The position numbers and the translations under genes are program-made. A stretch of DNA of 45,434 bases from positions 1 through 45,434 of the forward strand of contig MVRN01000108.1 in NCBI GenBank assembly GCA_002067965.1. Reading direction: 5' to 3'. Of this stretch, positions 43,636 through 45,434 are shown in pieces. The notes under the pieces were generated by a model, which was not told the DNA's origin, ran no database searches, and saw nothing but the letters and a program-made list of their open reading frames with translations. Position 1 is the stretch's first letter; the number at the start of each line of letters is the position of its first letter. This stretch comes from Pelotomaculum sp. PtaU1.Bin035. GTDB lineage: Bacteria; Bacillota; Desulfotomaculia; Desulfotomaculales; Pelotomaculaceae.

Positions 43636-44712
43636 TCATCTTTTAAGTACCTTAACTACACTAAGTTCGGGCTTTTTGAACAAGGGAAGCTCAAATTGAT
43701 CAGGCGCCGGCCGGTGATTTTCGTCGTAAAGGACCCGCACCCTGGGAAAAAGCGAATAGCCTTTCTGTGTATCAACAGACACGGCAACCATGCCATTATT
43801 CAACTCCACGATTGTCCCCGCGGGATAGGCGGCAATGTTATACATGAATGCTTTTGCGATATGTTCCTTAAAAAAATAGTTGCCCGAAGCAGAACACATT
43901 TCATAGGCTTCGTGAGGGGGAAATGCTTTTCGGTAAACCCTGTCCGCCGTTATGGCGTCGAACTTGTCAGCAATAGCCACAACCTGCGCGTATTCGTGGA
44001 TTTTATCGCCTTTCAGCCCCAACGGGTAGCCTGAGCCATCGTAGTTTTCATGGTGCTGGAGGGCTATTATAGCTTGCAATTCACCGATATTACCGGCATC
44101 ATGAATAAGCCAGTAACCTTCGACTGTGTGTCTTTTCATCATTACCCATTCCTTTTCGGTTAAGCTGCCCGGCTTGATCAGGATTTCATCCGGAACCTTA
44201 ATCTTGCCAAGGTCGTGCAGGAGCGCCCCCATACCCAGGACAGCCAGTTCGCCGCGGCTGTATCCCAGCGTGATTCCGGTCATCAGCGCGAGGATGCAGA
44301 CATTGACCGAGTGGGCAAAAGTATAGTCGTCCTGAAGGCGCAGGTCGACCATATTAAACAATAAATCATCTTTTGAAAGGAGCTGATCGGTAAAATCACT
44401 TACAGTAAAATAAAGCGACTGCGGCTCAATTACCAGACGCCCGGATTCTTTTGTTTCCAACAAGATGTTCTTTACTTGGCGGATGGCGGCAATGCGCGTC
44501 TCTTGCGCAACCACATCTTTTACCGATACCGGCGCGCCTGACTGAACCCCGTCATCCACCCAAACATAAGACAGGTCCTGACCTGCCAGCTTCTTTATGT
44601 ATGTGCCGGTAAGCACGACGCCGGCCGCCAAAAGTTCCTCGTCCCTACTGTTGTAAATATTATAGGCAAGCTTCATTCCCGGCCTAAGGGAAGATATCTT
44701 TACCCGTCGCAT
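43636..44712 (-). CDS. HD-GYP domain phosphodiesterase
   Basis: A 358-residue protein likely degrading cyclic di-GMP. An N-terminal domain of about 110 residues (MRRVKISSLRPGMKLAYNIY, the usual prefix of this subgroup) precedes the HD-GYP domain: HDLGK (166-170), then IALQHHENYDGSGYPLGLKG with the HHE...GYP signature (220-230), then IADKFDAITADRVYRKA. No membrane segment or response-regulator domain is present. Monocistronic, ended by the hairpin at 43503-43535. Confidence 0.92.
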   Translation of the reverse strand: MRRVKISSLRPGMKLAYNIYNSRDEELLAAGVVLTGTYIKKLAGQDLSYVWVDDGVQSGAPVSVKDVVAQETRIAAIRQVKNILLETKESGRLVIEPQSLYFTVSDFTDQLLSKDDLLFNMVDLRLQDDYTFAHSVNVCILALMTGITLGYSRGELAVLGMGALLHDLGKIKVPDEILIKPGSLTEKEWVMMKRHTVEGYWLIHDAGNIGELQAIIALQHHENYDGSGYPLGLKGDKIHEYAQVVAIADKFDAITADRVYRKAFPPHEAYEMCSASGNYFFKEHIAKAFMYNIAAYPAGTIVELNNGMVAVSVDTQKGYSLFPRVRVLYDENHRPAPDQFELPLFKKPELSVVKVLKR

Positions 44713-44783
44713 AAATACAACCCCCGATTAACAACCTGGCAGTAAGCTGAATCGTTAATTCAAATTCACTCATCGTTAGTGAT

Positions 44784-44801
44784 GGTACGGTTCACCGTAC
44801 C
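44784..44801. repeat. Inverted repeat upstream of the HD-GYP gene
   Basis: GGTACGG and CCGTACC are perfect seven-base arms around TTCA, about 75 bases upstream of the HD-GYP start. It may be a regulator site. Confidence 0.5.
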
Positions 44802-44927
44802 TATCTAAACGAATAATACGACAGTTTGATAAAATCTCCTTCATTAATCTCAGGAAGGCTGAAAATACTTTAAGCCAGTAAACTCGTAAAACTGGAAATA
44901 CTTACTAATAATAGGCGAGTGATTCAG

Positions 44928-45038
44928 ATGCGAGTTTATGACAAAGAGTTCAAGGAAGAAGCAATCAAATTATCTTACGAAGCAGGTAATAAGGCAGCCT
45001 CTCAGCAGTTAGGGATTACCTTGATGCCTGCGCCATAA
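44928..45038 (+). pseudogene. Truncated IS3-type transposase (OrfA) remnant
   Basis: A 36-codon frame beginning MRVYDKEFKEEAIKLSYEAG and continuing through SQQLGI matches the N-terminal helix-turn-helix of IS3-family OrfA transposases, which are about 90-100 residues. After about residue 30 the match is lost and a stop follows, so only the start of the gene remains. No second orf or inverted ends are visible. Confidence 0.65.
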
Positions 45039-45050
45039 ACAATAGACAAG

Positions 45051-45067
45051 AAGGGGACTGTCCCCTT
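45051..45067. repeat. Palindromic repeat AAGGGGAC-T-GTCCCCTT
   Basis: A perfect palindrome around one central T, directly after the transposase remnant. Similar GGGGACTGTCCCC elements are known as dispersed repeats in several genomes; here it occurs once. Confidence 0.55.
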
Positions 45068-45085
45068 TGGGGAGGGAAAGGAAGC

Positions 45086-45108
45086 CCCCCGGAGGATTGC
45101 TCCGGAGG
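45086..45108 (-). terminator. Possible terminator of the Rpn-like gene
   Basis: CCCCCGGAG and CTCCGGAGG form a nine-base stem (with wobble pairs) around GATTG, about 30 bases after the stop at 45140. The following T run is poor. Confidence 0.4.
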
Positions 45109-45139
45109 TCCTTTTCCAAGCCGATCAGTTTTTCCAAGT

Positions 45140-45434
45140 TCATTTCGCTGCAGCATCAATTACGGCACGTGCCTCTTCCAATGAATTCACCATATAGATT
45201 TTATTGATTATCTCGCCCAGAATCCCTAAATCATCGATCCGTTTGACCTTTTTCTGCAAACTCTGCGAGGCCTCCCCAAACCTGGCATCCAAGTATTTGC
45301 AGATGGCTTCATGGGCCATTTCAGCCTTACCTTCAACCTTGCCTTCAGCCTTGCCTTCAGCCCTGGCACCGGCCAGCGCGGACACCTCGTCACGCTTCGC
45401 CTTCTCGATCATTTCGTAGATCCTGCGCTCCTTC
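45140..45434 (-). CDS. Rpn/PD-(D/E)XK-type protein, C-terminal part (cut by window edge)
   Basis: The frame is open to the right edge, so only the C-terminus of about 97 residues is present. It shows a charged linker with the repeat GKAEGKVEGKAE and a DUF4351-like helical end (LDARFGEASQSLQKKVKRID...). This tail is typical of Rpn/YhgA-like transposase-related nucleases, whose nuclease domain would lie beyond the edge. The linker DNA carries near-exact 12-base tandem repeats (GCCTTGCCTTCA), which can expand or shrink. Confidence 0.65.
   Translation of the reverse strand, partial: KERRIYEMIEKAKRDEVSALAGARAEGKAEGKVEGKAEMAHEAICKYLDARFGEASQSLQKKVKRIDDLGILGEIINKIYMVNSLEEARAVIDAAAK

Noticed and set aside
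1-45434. CRISPR arrays, tRNA and rRNA genes
   Set aside because: No regularly spaced direct repeats, cloverleaf-like segments or rRNA-like stretches were noticed on reading; a dedicated scan was not possible.

Overview
The window looks like a chromosomal segment of a spore-forming, probably anaerobic Firmicute of the Desulfotomaculum/Pelotomaculum type. The signs are strong AGGAGG ribosome binding sites, frequent GTG/TTG starts, a SpoIID-like protein, CotF-type spore coat proteins and the small DUF1659/DUF2922/YvrJ proteins. The taxonomic placement is an inference; no rRNA or tRNA gene was seen.

Left part (1-10260): a defence island on the + strand. A small XRE regulator is followed by a type I restriction-modification operon: hsdM (broken by an apparent one-base deletion near 765), an hsdS with an extra C-terminal domain, hsdR, a YgjP-like metalloprotease gene, and an AT-rich gene of unknown function with a nuclease-like D...ExK motif.

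Middle left (10377-19376, all - strand): a SpoIID/LytB-like lipoprotein; a MarR-regulated efflux operon (marR, RND-type adaptor, EmrA-like adaptor, EmrB-like transporter); phosphomannomutase/phosphoglucomutase; a PcsB-like coiled-coil secreted protein; and galE. Then on the + strand (19616-23856): a BaiN/HI0933 flavoprotein, a DEAD-box RNA helicase and an RlmL-like rRNA methyltransferase.

The most interesting part is 23987-41384 (- strand), two operons of ketone-carboxylase type. Operon 1 reads hyuA-like, hyuB-like, small CxxC subunit, beta-keto acid cleavage enzyme (BKACE), acetoacetate-CoA ligase. Operon 2 reads a HyuA-like protein without the usual ATP motifs, a second small CxxC subunit, a canonical HyuA, a HyuB and a PucR-type regulator. 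An alpha/beta hydrolase gene lies between them. A 176-bp regulatory segment is duplicated, about 97% identical, in front of operon 1 and in front of the hydrolase. The inferred pathway: a ketone is carboxylated with ATP to a beta-keto acid; BKACE swaps it with acetyl-CoA to give an acyl-CoA plus acetoacetate; the ligase activates the acetoacetate for thiolysis. BKACE would be redundant for acetone, so the substrate is more likely a larger ketone such as butanone or an aryl ketone.

Right part (41909-45434): two small spore coat proteins; a promoter with a structured leader in front of the DUF1659-DUF2922-YvrJ trio; an HD-GYP phosphodiesterase; a truncated transposase; a palindromic repeat; and the C-terminal end of an Rpn/PD-(D/E)XK-type protein cut by the window edge.
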